Source: Microglena sp. YARC (Eukaryota; Chlorophyta; Chlorophyceae; Chlamydomonadales; Chlamydomonadaceae). Taken from it: a stretch of DNA of 64,000 nucleotides. The stretch is from contig CM039462.1 in NCBI GenBank assembly GCA_022414725.1, forward strand, positions 47,452,685 to 47,516,684, in the 5' to 3' direction. A program made the translations under genes and the position numbers. Below the pieces are notes generated by a model that did not search any database, was not told the origin of the DNA, and was given only the letters and a program-made list of their open reading frames with translations. Below, one piece after another: positions 30,220-38,048 of the stretch (within the stretch, counting starts at the first letter, position 1; each line of letters begins with the position of its first letter).

Positions 30220-32332
30220 TAGCACAATAGAGAAAAAAGACTTTGGTACGTAGGATACATAGCAAGGAGACCTGATTCACACATCACCAAGCAAATGCTC
30301 TTTGCTAATCATACGCCCCTTGCTTGAGACACTGACACTAGTTAAGCTAGATACTAGAAGGAGAGAAAGAGGCTTCAGGCAGGCTAAGAGGTAGGGGAGC
30401 AAATGAATGCAGCTCACTCACATCTGGGTGCCCGCGCACATGGAACTGCAAACTCCTGACAAAGAAGAACGCGCCGAAGACAACACAGACTGACCACAAC
30501 AGCTTGAACATGCCTGGGAGGTGCAAGAGAGTGGTGGTGGTCAAAAAGTGAAGCGGATTGTAGGCAATTGGCACTGGTAAGATAACAAACAAAATCTTCC
30601 ATTTGACGTCGCATTTAAAGGGTAAGTCGCCAGTTGGTATACCGGTTTTTACAAGTGCATTATCATTCCATACACAACCTACATTTGGGATCTCAGAAAA
30701 CAGTAGATAATAAGAGTGCACATCAAAGGGTACAAACTGTGCGAGGTCGGTGAATCGGGGTTTGTATGTGAGTACTCTAAACCAAAAAGGCTTAAGGGAC
30801 TTGCCCAACCGTTATATGAAGGGCTAAAAGTAAAAAAGATTATTGAACTGAACCCCAAACAATTATTTTACCAACTGGGGCTCTGAGTTTGCGCTCCTGT
30901 GTTCAAAATCATCATCTCATCTGGGGTAAAAACTGACGTAATATAATAAGCCTGATGTTATAAGAACCAGCGTAATATCAATGTTTCAAAACATCATCTC
31001 TAAACCAGCAACACATCATCTCTAAACCAGCAAAATCATCTCTAAAACATTATCTCTAACCAGCAAAACATAATCTGAAAATATCATCTCTAAACCAGCA
31101 AATAATGTTGTGTCTTGAATGAGGGCATCCATAAGAGCCAGAATAGCCGACCAAGGCGGAAATAATTGAAACTTTAGGAAAGGTACAAAACTAGGTTACA
31201 TTACATTACTCAAAACGTGCTGGCACCCCGCACTTCACTACTCAACTATCAACTACCTGAGTTGGTTCTGGGCAAGGCCCCCCTACCTCAAAAGTTGGAA
31301 ACTCCTTCCTGCCCCCCCACCCCCACCCGTAGCCCCTTCCTACCTGCAATAACGAGGTCCGTGCCCCAAGCAGCAAACAGGACTTTGCGTAGGCTTGGAT
31401 CCTCGCCCCTGGCCACAGCTTCATCCCATTTGCTTTGGAATTTGGCGTAGGCCTCCTGCGTTAGCATGGAGCAGGAGAGGTGAGGCAGAGGAAAAGAAGA
31501 GCGCAAAAGTAAGGGGCGTGGAGCGAGACCCCACGTATTTAGCTGTTCAGCGACGGTCGACGGGTAGTTCTTAGCCTCAATCCAAACAAGTGAGAGGGCG
31601 TCAGACGAAATGTTTGAGGCAACAAGGCAACAGGTCCTAGGCAGCGTCGCAAGCGTCGCGGGAAATGGCGGGGAGTGTTGGCAACGGAATCGAGCGGACC
31701 AAATCCAGTTAGTTACAGCTGCTGGCGTATCAGGCCGTGTCAGGCCAACGCAGGCAACGGAGAACGGGGTGTACTGGGGTCTCCCGCCAATCAGGTCAAA
31801 GCAAGATCAGGCCAAAGCATGTGATACCTGTTGTTCATTCGACAGCAGCAGCAGCAGTGTGAGTTTCTAAAATAAATGCTCACATCTCGGATCATCCTCT
31901 GTAGATAGGAGGGGGAAGGGTAGGTGCAGGGCAGTGGAGGAAAGGGGGGCGGGGGGGGACGGGGGGGGGGGGGGGGGGGGGGACTTGCCTCGGATGTCTG
32001 TGCAGGAGGCAAGCACCATCTGCTCCATGCCGACCTCGCCCCTACGCGCACCACGCACGATGCTCGGTATCCATCTGGGGGAATAGGCAACAGGCACAGG
32101 AATTAGAAGAAGGAAGGAAGGTGGCCCGCACGATGAGCTGTGTATCACTGCGCTCGAGACCGTTTTACCAGATAATACGGAAGCTTGTAGCCAGACTAAC
32201 GGGCAAGAACGAAATCATCATTCGAACGAACCTGAAGGAGTATTTGTTGAAAAAGCCCGCTGTTGGATCCTCCTTGTGTTTGGACACCTCCTTGCCCTCC
32301 TTTGTCGACATTTTGCTCAGTCCTGCGTACAT
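19403..32332 (-). CDS. ABCC-type (MRP) full ABC transporter, about 22 exons
   Basis: Exons in order: 32232-32332, 31985-32074, 31884-31896 (13-bp, tentative), 31344-31455, 30422-30513, 29419-29661, 28723-28995, 28108-28268, 27692-27752, 26901-27272, 26189-26401, 25815-25883, 25424-25603, 24516-24641, 24066-24241, 23650-23724, 23123-23331, 22679-22847, 21855-22104, 21095-21352, 20336-20394, 19403-20060 (stop TAG). They sum to 3,960 bp, in frame throughout, about 1,319 residues. Layout is TMD1-NBD1-linker-TMD2-NBD2 without TMD0, the length of short ABCCs. NBD1 has Walker A GRVGAGKTS, signature LSGGQ, Walker B DLVLLDN and H-loop FITHQ. NBD2 has GRTGSGKST, signature SIGQQ, Walker B VLCLDE and TIAHR. 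The start could be 32332 or the next Met at 32311. The 31.9-kb microexon and the 27272 acceptor are the least certain joins. Such proteins export organic anions or conjugates across plasma or vacuolar membranes; the substrate cannot be inferred. Confidence 0.88.
20205..20333. repeat. TTTGACACTGAACGGG minisatellite
   Basis: About eight imperfect 16-19 bp copies in the ABC gene intron, ending directly at the donor of the NBD2 Walker A exon (20334-20335). Confidence 0.9.
21556..21885. repeat. Tandem copies of an exon end plus donor (ABC gene)
   Basis: The real junction (exon 21855-22104) reads GAGAAGCTG|GTGAGT on the minus strand. Downstream, units of about 88 bp repeat GAGAAGCTG|GTGGG plus flanking exon-like and intron-like sequence (ACCAGCTTATATACACCAGA in + orientation) about seven half-unit times. 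The array therefore contains many near-copies of a 5' splice site. Confidence 0.85.
22156..22255. repeat. (ATGT)n microsatellite
   Basis: Near-perfect tetranucleotide run of about 95 bp in an intron of the ABC gene. Confidence 0.97.
22256..22360 (+). repeat. Dispersed GGCTTAAAAAGAAAAAGCAT repeat family member
   Basis: It starts CCAGGGGTAGACCAAATAGG and contains GAAGGGCTTAAAAAGAAAAA. Relatives lie at 14525-14575, 29218-29305, 30770-30910 and 59690-59815 (+), and inverted at 43060-43255 and 47535-47595. Several contain AACTGAAC and GGGGCTCTGAGTTYGTGCT blocks. No coding potential is seen; it may be a short SINE or MITE family. Confidence 0.75.
22527..22562. repeat. Displaced copy of an ABC exon 3' end with donor
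   Basis: On the minus strand it matches the end of exon 22679-22847 (GTGGCC...GCTGTGAG|GTATGTC) as GTGGCCTCCGCTGCCATGAG|GTATG. The copy sits about 147 bp downstream of the real junction, in the intron. Confidence 0.8.
22908..22955. repeat. Displaced copy of an ABC exon acceptor region
   Basis: In + orientation GTACAGCATCATTATCGTAA repeats GAACAGCATCATGATCGTGA of the exon 22679-22847 start, continuing through the CTGCAT acceptor into GGGAAGCA. It lies about 80 bp upstream of the real acceptor in transcript order. Confidence 0.8.
23937..24146. repeat. 106-bp tandem duplication of an ABC exon end
   Basis: The last codons of exon 24066-24241 (ESLNASQAYIITYAICVLFF, then LVAM) and its donor are repeated at about 23960-24040 with a few substitutions. 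The duplicate donor reads GTGGGT instead of GTGAGT. The exon used in my model gives the correct phase for the next exon. Confidence 0.88.
24299..24352. repeat. (ATTG)n microsatellite
   Basis: Short tetranucleotide run in an ABC gene intron. Confidence 0.93.
24645..24930. repeat. Purine-rich (GGGAAGTGG) minisatellite
   Basis: G/A-rich degenerate repeat with units such as GGGGGAGGGAAGTGG. It is intronic and abuts the acceptor of exon 24516-24641. Confidence 0.88.
25742..25804. repeat. (GA)n microsatellite
   Basis: Perfect dinucleotide run about 10 bp from the donor of exon 25815-25883. A second (GA)n tract lies at 30159-30215. Confidence 0.97.
25913..26112. repeat. (GGTA)n/(GGCA)n microsatellite
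   Basis: About 200 bp of GTAG/GCAG tetranucleotide repeat in an ABC gene intron. Confidence 0.96.
26540..26860. repeat. Threefold intron repeat with GT-rich spacers
   Basis: GAAGTAGATTGAGTCTTGGA and GGTTTGGTCAGGTAGTA recur at about 26546, 26646 and 26781, with GGGTGGGTGGG spacers. Confidence 0.88.
28268..28440. repeat. Repeated copies of an ABC exon acceptor
   Basis: The real acceptor at 28269-28271 reads GATCTGCGCCATAGCCAGCG in + orientation. Near-copies TATCTGTGCCGTATCCAGCA (about 28348) and GAACTGCGCCATAA (about 28427) follow in the upstream intron, each with similar GT-rich sequence. Confidence 0.75.
29056..29118. repeat. Displaced copy of an ABC exon start and acceptor
   Basis: About 60 bp copies the 5' end of exon 28723-28995 and its acceptor (GGATCTCCTGCATGGG in + orientation), about 120 bp upstream of the real one. 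It has two or three substitutions. A G-rich spacer lies between. Confidence 0.88.
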
Positions 32333-32474
32333 GGGGGTAGGTAGTGAGCGCAGTGAGCGCAACTGCTGCGCGTGCCGATGGTTTATAGCTGAAGACGGGT
32401 ACCAGGACACAACGCACCTGTAATGATTGTAAAAGCCGTGCCCACACTTGGCTCTCGCACATCGCATCGGTTTT

Positions 32475-32818
32475 ATAGGGGAGCAGCACTCCTACCGGTT
32501 GGGGTACCCCTACTACCCTACTGTCTACTACGGGACCTACAAGTATACGAGGCCCGGTGCACCGGCTAGCAAGGCGGGGCTCTCTAGCGTGGTACGCCTA
32601 CAATTACCATGCCTACCAAGCCTACGACGCTACCACGCTTGCGCCGATATCGAGGTGCCACTCGGTGCCAATGGGGGATGGACAGGTAGGCAGTGTCGAA
32701 GTACCGAGTGCCACTGGGGATGGGGGTGGACAGGTAGGCAGTGGGGAGCAGCACTCCCAACCGGTTGGGGTACCCCTATTACCCTTCTGTCTTCTACGCG
32801 ACCTACCACTATACTATA
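32475..32818. repeat. Tandem duplication interrupted by the LTR element
   Basis: GGGGAGCAGCACTCCTACCG (32478) recurs as GGGGAGCAGCACTCCCAACC (32744), each followed by GGTTGGGGTACCCCTA and a TAC-rich stretch. The continuation of the second copy (GCTAGCAAGG, then GGGCTCTCTAGCGTGGTACG) is found beyond the retrotransposon at 39161-39275. So the element landed inside the second copy. Confidence 0.85.
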
Positions 32819-33113
32819 TGTGGTATATGAATACCTTGTAACACGGAGTGTCTTGTAACTGGAAGCCTAAGAAATGATCTCAGGAGTTTAGACGGCCCTA
32901 AGAGTCAGAAGCACGGCTTAAGACTCCCTTCCCGCTTCCAGCGCGTCTAGACCCTAATGGAACCCTCGTTTTAGGTATTCCCGAGTAGCTGATCAGACAC
33001 TGATCAGTAGGTCAATTCGCTCGGTTTCAACTGCCTACAGAAGTCGTTCGTCATCTGTCGGAAAGTCGTCACCACCGCGTGGCAACTCAGTGGGAGGATC
33101 GTTATCCACCACA
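32819..33113 (-). repeat. 3' LTR of the chromovirus
   Basis: 295 bp. It begins TGTGG and ends CCACA in + orientation. Three substitutions separate it from 38854-39148. The pol reading frame runs about 79 bp into it. Confidence 0.95.
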
Positions 33114-35236
33114 ATTCCCCCTTCTCTAGCCCTAGCCTTCTCCTGAAGTCTAGTACTCTTTCGAATGAGAAACTCATCAGGGGTTACAGTCGCATAATCC
33201 CTGTGAGTAGGTTTTTTAACCGTTTTAGGTTTCGGGTCGTTGGCACCTATCACGGGTCGTACCCGAGAAGGGTGTTGTCTCCAATACAAATCGATTTGTT
33301 CAGAGCACATAGGTAACAACTCTTCTTCGAGTTCCCAAGAGTGAACATGGTCTGAGTGTAACCATTGTACATAGTAATACACCGTACCAGACTGTATCTT
33401 GTGATCAACAACGTTGCTAATCTCGTAGATAGGTTCACCGCATGTGCGTAACAATTCCGGATTTGGTCTAATAAACCCAGTCCCGTCGGATAGGTATTCT
33501 TTGACAAGAGATACGTGAAACGTTGGATGAATCTTCCATCCTTCGGGGAGGGATAGAGTCACTGCAATGGTCTCCCCCCTCTTTTGGATAGTGTGAGAGA
33601 TTTCGTAGGGACCAACGAATCTGGGCATGAGCTTCCGAGTCATACCAGGCCAGTATTTGATGTTCTTCGAGTTCAACAAAACTTCCTGACCGTGAGTATA
33701 CTTCACCGGTCGACGGTGCAAGTCTGCATACGTTTTTTGACGATCCTTCGCGGATTTAAGCGCTGCCTTGGCCGTGTCATATGCGTTATTCATATGCTCG
33801 ACCCAGGACAGGGCTGGTTGATGTGCCGTAGCGATGACATCATCTGATGGTTGTAGTGCCACTCGAGGGTATCTACCGTACAGCAACCGAAACGGAAAAT
33901 CTCGAATGCTTCTGTTGTATGAGTTGTTGATGGCGAATTGTGCATTCGGCAAAAGACTGGCCCAATTTTTCTGATTCGCAGAGGGAAAATGGCGAAGAGT
34001 GTCTTCGAGAACACTGTTCATACGTTCTGTTTGACCATCTGTTTGTGGGTGAAATGCAGTCGACATTCCAGGGCGGATAGCGCACAGAGTTAATAGTGTT
34101 TGCCAAAACTTACTCGTGAACTTAACATCGCGATCAGAGATGATGGAAAGCGGATGGCCTTGTTCGCTGAGCACGCGCTCGTGGAACAGGGTAGCAATCT
34201 TTTCAGCATCGTCTGTCGTTTTGCATGGGATAAGTTTGACCATCTTCGTAAGGCGATCAACGATCACGTAGATCTGATCAAAACCATTCGATTTCGGTAG
34301 CCCAACGATGAAGTCCATGGACAGTGAATCGAAGGGGGCGGTCGGAATCGAAAGGGGTTGAAGGTTACCCTGCGGGTTCTGATGTGAAATTTTTACCCGT
34401 TGGCAAGAATCACAGTGGCGTACGTAATCAACGACATCGAGTCGCATGGCAGGCCACCAATAGTAGCGTGCAACAGATCGAAAAGTTCGGTCGATGCCTC
34501 CATGTCCACTTCGTTGGGTATCGTGGAAAGCAAACAAAATCCGAGCTTTGAGCGAATTACCATTTGGTACAACGATCTGCGACTCAGATGCTGCTCGTAT
34601 GGATTTGCCGGTGCCAACCCAGAAACCATCTGCCCGTTTGGAGAGGCACTTGGTATTGTGCGGATTATCGAACCACAAGTCTTCCGTGTAACCATGCAGA
34701 ATATCTGGGGCTATTTCGCGCATGTGGAGTGGGTCATTTGCGGACAGCCTCTGAATGAACAAAGCCGTAGCCTCTGAGAAGGCTGGATTCCTACTCAGAG
34801 GGTCAGCTACGTTAGTACGGCCCGCGATATGAGCCCACTTCATGTTCGTGAAGCGCGAGAAAAACTCAAGATATCGTGCCTGCTTTCTGCTCAGCATGGG
34901 CTGATTTGCAAGGTAGACGAGGGGTTCGTGGTCGGTGTCAAGTTCGAACTTGCCAGTGCAACCTTCGAGGTAGCATCGCCATTCTTTCAAGGCCAAGTAC
35001 ACTGCGAGTAATTCTTGCTCGCCCGTGGAGTAGTTTCGTTCAGCGCTTGAGAATTTGTGAGAGTGGTACGCGATGGGTCGCCCATCTTGCATGAGAACGC
35101 CCCCTGTACCAACGACAGAAGCATCGGTTACCGCCCGATAGTCCTTCGCTGGGTTAGGGTGTGCAAGCAAAGGAGCCTTCGTAAGACTTTTCTTTGATGC
35201 CGAGGAATGCCTCCTGGCAGGCTTGGGTCCAAACAT
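33035..35236 (-). CDS. Chromovirus pol, 3' part: RNase H, integrase, chromodomain
   Basis: The 733-codon frame encodes RNase H (about 20-150: VTDASVVGTGGVL with catalytic Asp, ELLAVYLALKEWR, LDTDHEPLVYL). Next come an integrase zinc-binding HHCC module (about 235-285: HGGIDRTF...CDSCQR), the DDE core (about 300-420: MDFIVGLP, IISDRDVKFTS, HPQTDGQTERMNSVLED), a GPY/F motif (PRFVGPYEI) and a chromodomain (about 600-640: YEISNVVDHKIQ, YYYVQWLH, SWELEEELL). The chromodomain probably targets insertion to particular chromatin. The frame ends inside the 3' LTR. Its first 20-odd codons are out of frame with the RT frame, which it overlaps. The cause appears to be one extra A in an AAAA run near 35190, either a mutation or a sequencing error. 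Confidence 0.92.
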   Translation of the reverse strand: MFGPKPARRHSSASKKSLTKAPLLAHPNPAKDYRAVTDASVVGTGGVLMQDGRPIAYHSHKFSSAERNYSTGEQELLAVYLALKEWRCYLEGCTGKFELDTDHEPLVYLANQPMLSRKQARYLEFFSRFTNMKWAHIAGRTNVADPLSRNPAFSEATALFIQRLSANDPLHMREIAPDILHGYTEDLWFDNPHNTKCLSKRADGFWVGTGKSIRAASESQIVVPNGNSLKARILFAFHDTQRSGHGGIDRTFRSVARYYWWPAMRLDVVDYVRHCDSCQRVKISHQNPQGNLQPLSIPTAPFDSLSMDFIVGLPKSNGFDQIYVIVDRLTKMVKLIPCKTTDDAEKIATLFHERVLSEQGHPLSIISDRDVKFTSKFWQTLLTLCAIRPGMSTAFHPQTDGQTERMNSVLEDTLRHFPSANQKNWASLLPNAQFAINNSYNRSIRDFPFRLLYGRYPRVALQPSDDVIATAHQPALSWVEHMNNAYDTAKAALKSAKDRQKTYADLHRRPVKYTHGQEVLLNSKNIKYWPGMTRKLMPRFVGPYEISHTIQKRGETIAVTLSLPEGWKIHPTFHVSLVKEYLSDGTGFIRPNPELLRTCGEPIYEISNVVDHKIQSGTVYYYVQWLHSDHVHSWELEEELLPMCSEQIDLYWRQHPSRVRPVIGANDPKPKTVKKPTHRDYATVTPDEFLIRKSTRLQEKARAREGGIVVDNDPPTELPRGGDDFPTDDERLL
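33114..33128 (-). promoter_or_regulatory. Polypurine tract of the chromovirus
   Basis: On the minus strand AGAGAAGGGGGAAT lies directly upstream of the 3' LTR. This is the expected place for the plus-strand DNA primer. Confidence 0.8.
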
Positions 35237-36623
35237 TTTGAAATGCAGGTCCCTTGAGCCCTGCCTGTCGTTTTCCGAGTGGTTTCGGACTTGGTGTCAC
35301 CGTCGGTGATTTTGTCAGTCCTGGCGGTTTCAATTTCGGTGAAATCGGTGCTGGCCTGTCTGTTAGATTCGAAATCTGGATTAGAGGGGCTGCGAGCGTC
35401 GAGTAACCTTGGATAAACTTTCTGAAAAAGTTAGAGAGTCCCAGGAACTGCTGAACTTCCTTCGAGGAGGTAGGTGTGGGCCAATCTGCAACTGCTTTCA
35501 CCTTCGTTTTGTTGACTCGGACGCCTTCACCGGAGAGCACATGCCCTAGGTATTTGACTTCCGGTCTATAGAAGAAACACTTTTCTCGTTTAAGAAAGAG
35601 GTGGTTATTTTCAAGACGTTGTAACACAATTCGAATGTGTTTTTCGTGTTCTTCATCATTACTACTGTAGATGAGAATATCATCCAAGTAAATGACGACG
35701 AATTTGCCAATTAAATCTCTGAACACGGTGTTCATGACTTTTGTAAAGGCCGAGGGTGCATTTGCTAGCCCAAAAGGGAGAACCTTGAATTCATAGAGTC
35801 CCATCGGGGTTATGAACGCAGTTTTCGGGACGTCTGAATCATGTAACCGTATGTTGTGGTATGCATTACGTAAATCCAGATTTGAGAACACACTAGCTCC
35901 TCGAACTGAGTCAAACAGATCGTCAATTCGTGGGAGGGGATAGCGATTTGGTACCGTGACCTTGTTCAATTTACGATAGTCGATAGCCATCCTCCAAGAG
36001 CCATCGGGTTTGGCGATGAAAAGGACTGGTGCGCCCCACGGGCTCGAGCTAGGGCTGATGTAGCCTTTGGCCAACAAGTCTTTAACTTGGTTTTGGACCT
36101 CTAGCAGTTCTGCGGGGGACAACCTGTGTCCTCGAGAGAATTGTGGGGATGCCGCCTCCGTGAGGGGGCATACGAATGGGGTGTCAGCCCTAAGGTCAGA
36201 AATCTTGTCCGCCGGGGCGAAGACCTTTTTAAAGTCCGTTTCGCAACCCGAGATTATCCGTTCGTGTTTCGTTTGTTGCACCGTGTTTGCTTGTGCTGCC
36301 GTTACTCGAATTGTAAAGGCATCGTCGTCTTGGTCCACTGATGTGACTAGGACTTCGAAACAATTGAGTTTTTGATTTGATTTGCGGATAAACTTTTTAA
36401 GTGCTCTGTTCGACAGGACTCCTGGCGTTTTTCGCTGTGCTGTGTCAAAAAATTCGATACGTGCCAAAGTATAAGCAACCAATTCCTTGATGGAGAGAGG
36501 TTCCGACTCGAGTCGGGTGGAGTACAGTTCGACTGCTACTCTACGTTTATGCTTTTTAGCTATTTTGAAACTGGCTCTGAGACGTGTCTCTTCAAAACCA
36601 ATGCAGCACCCGGTCTGCATCAT
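35154..36623 (-). CDS. Chromovirus pol, 5' part: reverse transcriptase
   Basis: The frame of about 489 codons carries the Ty3-type RT: the fingers (LLAKGYISPSSSPWGAPVLF), WRMAIDYRKLN, the palm (FSNLDLRNAYHNIRLH), LPFGLANAPSAF, and the catalytic VVIYLDDILIYS box with both Asp residues. The thumb and connection follow (KYLGHVLSGEGVRV, QQFLGLSNFFRKFI). A proline-rich insert of about 50 residues sits before the RNase H. The frame is -1 relative to the upstream protease frame and overlaps the downstream frame through a single-base shift. The first Met given here is not necessarily used; the polyprotein is probably made by recoding from gag-pro. Confidence 0.92.
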   Translation of the reverse strand: MMQTGCCIGFEETRLRASFKIAKKHKRRVAVELYSTRLESEPLSIKELVAYTLARIEFFDTAQRKTPGVLSNRALKKFIRKSNQKLNCFEVLVTSVDQDDDAFTIRVTAAQANTVQQTKHERIISGCETDFKKVFAPADKISDLRADTPFVCPLTEAASPQFSRGHRLSPAELLEVQNQVKDLLAKGYISPSSSPWGAPVLFIAKPDGSWRMAIDYRKLNKVTVPNRYPLPRIDDLFDSVRGASVFSNLDLRNAYHNIRLHDSDVPKTAFITPMGLYEFKVLPFGLANAPSAFTKVMNTVFRDLIGKFVVIYLDDILIYSSNDEEHEKHIRIVLQRLENNHLFLKREKCFFYRPEVKYLGHVLSGEGVRVNKTKVKAVADWPTPTSSKEVQQFLGLSNFFRKFIQGYSTLAAPLIQISNLTDRPAPISPKLKPPGLTKSPTVTPSPKPLGKRQAGLKGPAFQNVWTQACQEAFLGIKEKSYEGSFACTP

Positions 36624-36631
36624 CCAACTTC

Positions 36632-37087
36632 TTAAAGAAGTGCGGTGGTGCCGGGCCCTAGCGTAGGGAGGACATAAGCAGATTTAATTTCTGACCTATG
36701 TTTGCCTAAGTTCAGGACAAAACTCGTTCTCGTAGTAGTGAGGACTTGGGATCCATCAGCTACCCGCACCATGACTGGTGAGCCCGTAAAGGTGGCTAAA
36801 CCTGCCCTAGCACAGAATTCTGCGTCTACAAAGACAGAGTCTGCTCCACTGTCAATGAGAACTTTGCCAGATACCCCCGATAGGGTGGCCTCAAAGTGTG
36901 CGGTAGCTTGGTCCGCGTGGACACAAGCTGTTGTGCAAGCAGATATGCATGGAATGGCAGGAGGCGGGGGCAGGGTCGGAAGGCAAGGAGGGGATGTGGT
37001 CTGTGCTGTAGATGGTGTTACACAGATAGTAGGGGACGGAAACTGAAAAAGAACATCCCTATCTATGTCTACAAGCAGACCTACATC
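36632..37087 (-). CDS. Chromovirus retropepsin-like protease segment
   Basis: This 152-codon open stretch is in the same frame as the upstream capsid/nucleocapsid frame and separated from it only by one UAG (37088-37090). It encodes KVLIDSGADSVFVDAEFC with the aspartic protease triad DSG, then VMVRVADGSQVL. A TAA at 36632-36634 ends it, and RT continues in the -1 frame. The N-terminal part is proline/cysteine-rich and of unknown role. Confidence 0.8.
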   Translation of the reverse strand, partial: DVGLLVDIDRDVLFQFPSPTICVTPSTAQTTSPPCLPTLPPPPAIPCISACTTACVHADQATAHFEATLSGVSGKVLIDSGADSVFVDAEFCARAGLATFTGSPVMVRVADGSQVLTTTRTSFVLNLGKHRSEIKSAYVLPTLGPGTTALL

Positions 37088-37975
37088 CTACTTCCTAACG
37101 GTAGGGCAGCTAGGGCACTTGGAGGGGGCAGTGGCTGTAGCGGCCGTGCGCTTCGTACCACACTTGTAACATAAGTTACCCTCCTTAGCTAGTTTAATAG
37201 CATCCGGTGTCCAGGGCTGACCGTCAGCCTGCTTCCACTTATGCTTTTCAGCAAATTGTAGCTGTCCCGCAGGGCTGGAAAAGGGCGGCGGGCCCGTTGC
37301 AGCTGGAGTCTGGGCCGTGCCCTTCTTGTGCTTGTGCTGGGTGGACCCCTCGTGAGGTCCACCAGGCCGTTTGCCTTTTGCCTGGACGTACATGGCCGAG
37401 GTAGGGGTTGGTGTTTTGGTGGCAGCAAGTTCAGTTTCAATGGCAGCAGCATGTTCGACAAGCTCGTCTAAAGAGGAAAATCGGCCTCCTTGTGCAGCAG
37501 TACGTCTGCGGCATCGTGCCTCGATGGTTGGAATCAGACCAAACCGAAACAGAACTAGCTGATCATCCAATTGCATACCCCCGGCAATGCGCACTTCGTT
37601 TTGGAAAGCCATAGCGTAATGCCTAACCGTCGAGGTCTGCCGAATCGAGTTGGCATGCAGCCGTTGGCGTGCATTGATGTCGTCGTCAGCATGGTAGGGG
37701 TCATAGAAGTTTAGGAACTGAGTTTTTATCTCAGCCCACGTAATGGCCGGTGACGCGGTCATGAGGTGGTCTAGCCACTCGGCAGCTACCCCACCAAAGA
37801 AGTTTGGTATGTTGGATGGTACTAACATATGGTGCAACGTGCAATATGACTCTAGCAACTTCCACCAAATCCTACCCCTCGGGAGCTTCTTATCTTCTAC
37901 CCCAGTCCAAAGGGATGGACGTTCATACTTGCCAACTAAGGGCCTCGGACCAAGGGCAAAACATGTGACTCTACC
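37088..37975 (-). CDS. Chromovirus gag: capsid and zinc-binding region
   Basis: The frame contains the retrotransposon gag (capsid) signature GVAAEWLDHLMTASPAITWA with EIKTQFLNFY and a helical QRLHANSIRQTSTVRHYAMA region. A basic stretch follows, then cysteines CYKC...CPSC near the end. This is not the usual CCHC knuckle: the His is missing and the second pair is CPSC. The open frame begins after a TAA near 37975; the first in-frame start-like codon used by simple callers (37858) is TTG, so the N-terminus must come from the upstream gag part through a frame change. It ends at UAG before the protease. Confidence 0.82.
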   Translation of the reverse strand, partial: GRVTCFALGPRPLVGKYERPSLWTGVEDKKLPRGRIWWKLLESYCTLHHMLVPSNIPNFFGGVAAEWLDHLMTASPAITWAEIKTQFLNFYDPYHADDDINARQRLHANSIRQTSTVRHYAMAFQNEVRIAGGMQLDDQLVLFRFGLIPTIEARCRRRTAAQGGRFSSLDELVEHAAAIETELAATKTPTPTSAMYVQAKGKRPGGPHEGSTQHKHKKGTAQTPAATGPPPFSSPAGQLQFAEKHKWKQADGQPWTPDAIKLAKEGNLCYKCGTKRTAATATAPSKCPSCPTVRK

Positions 37976-38048
37976 TTAGCTGCCGCAGCTTGTAGCTCAG
38001 CCACTTTGGCCTTGGCCTCCAGCAGCTCAATCTGGGCACGTAGAGCCA

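Noticed and set aside
31988..31991. GC-AG intron at ABC exon 2
   Set aside because: GAG|GCAAGT is an attractive GC donor, but its phase does not fit the downstream exon; the adjacent GT donor with the 13-bp exon does.
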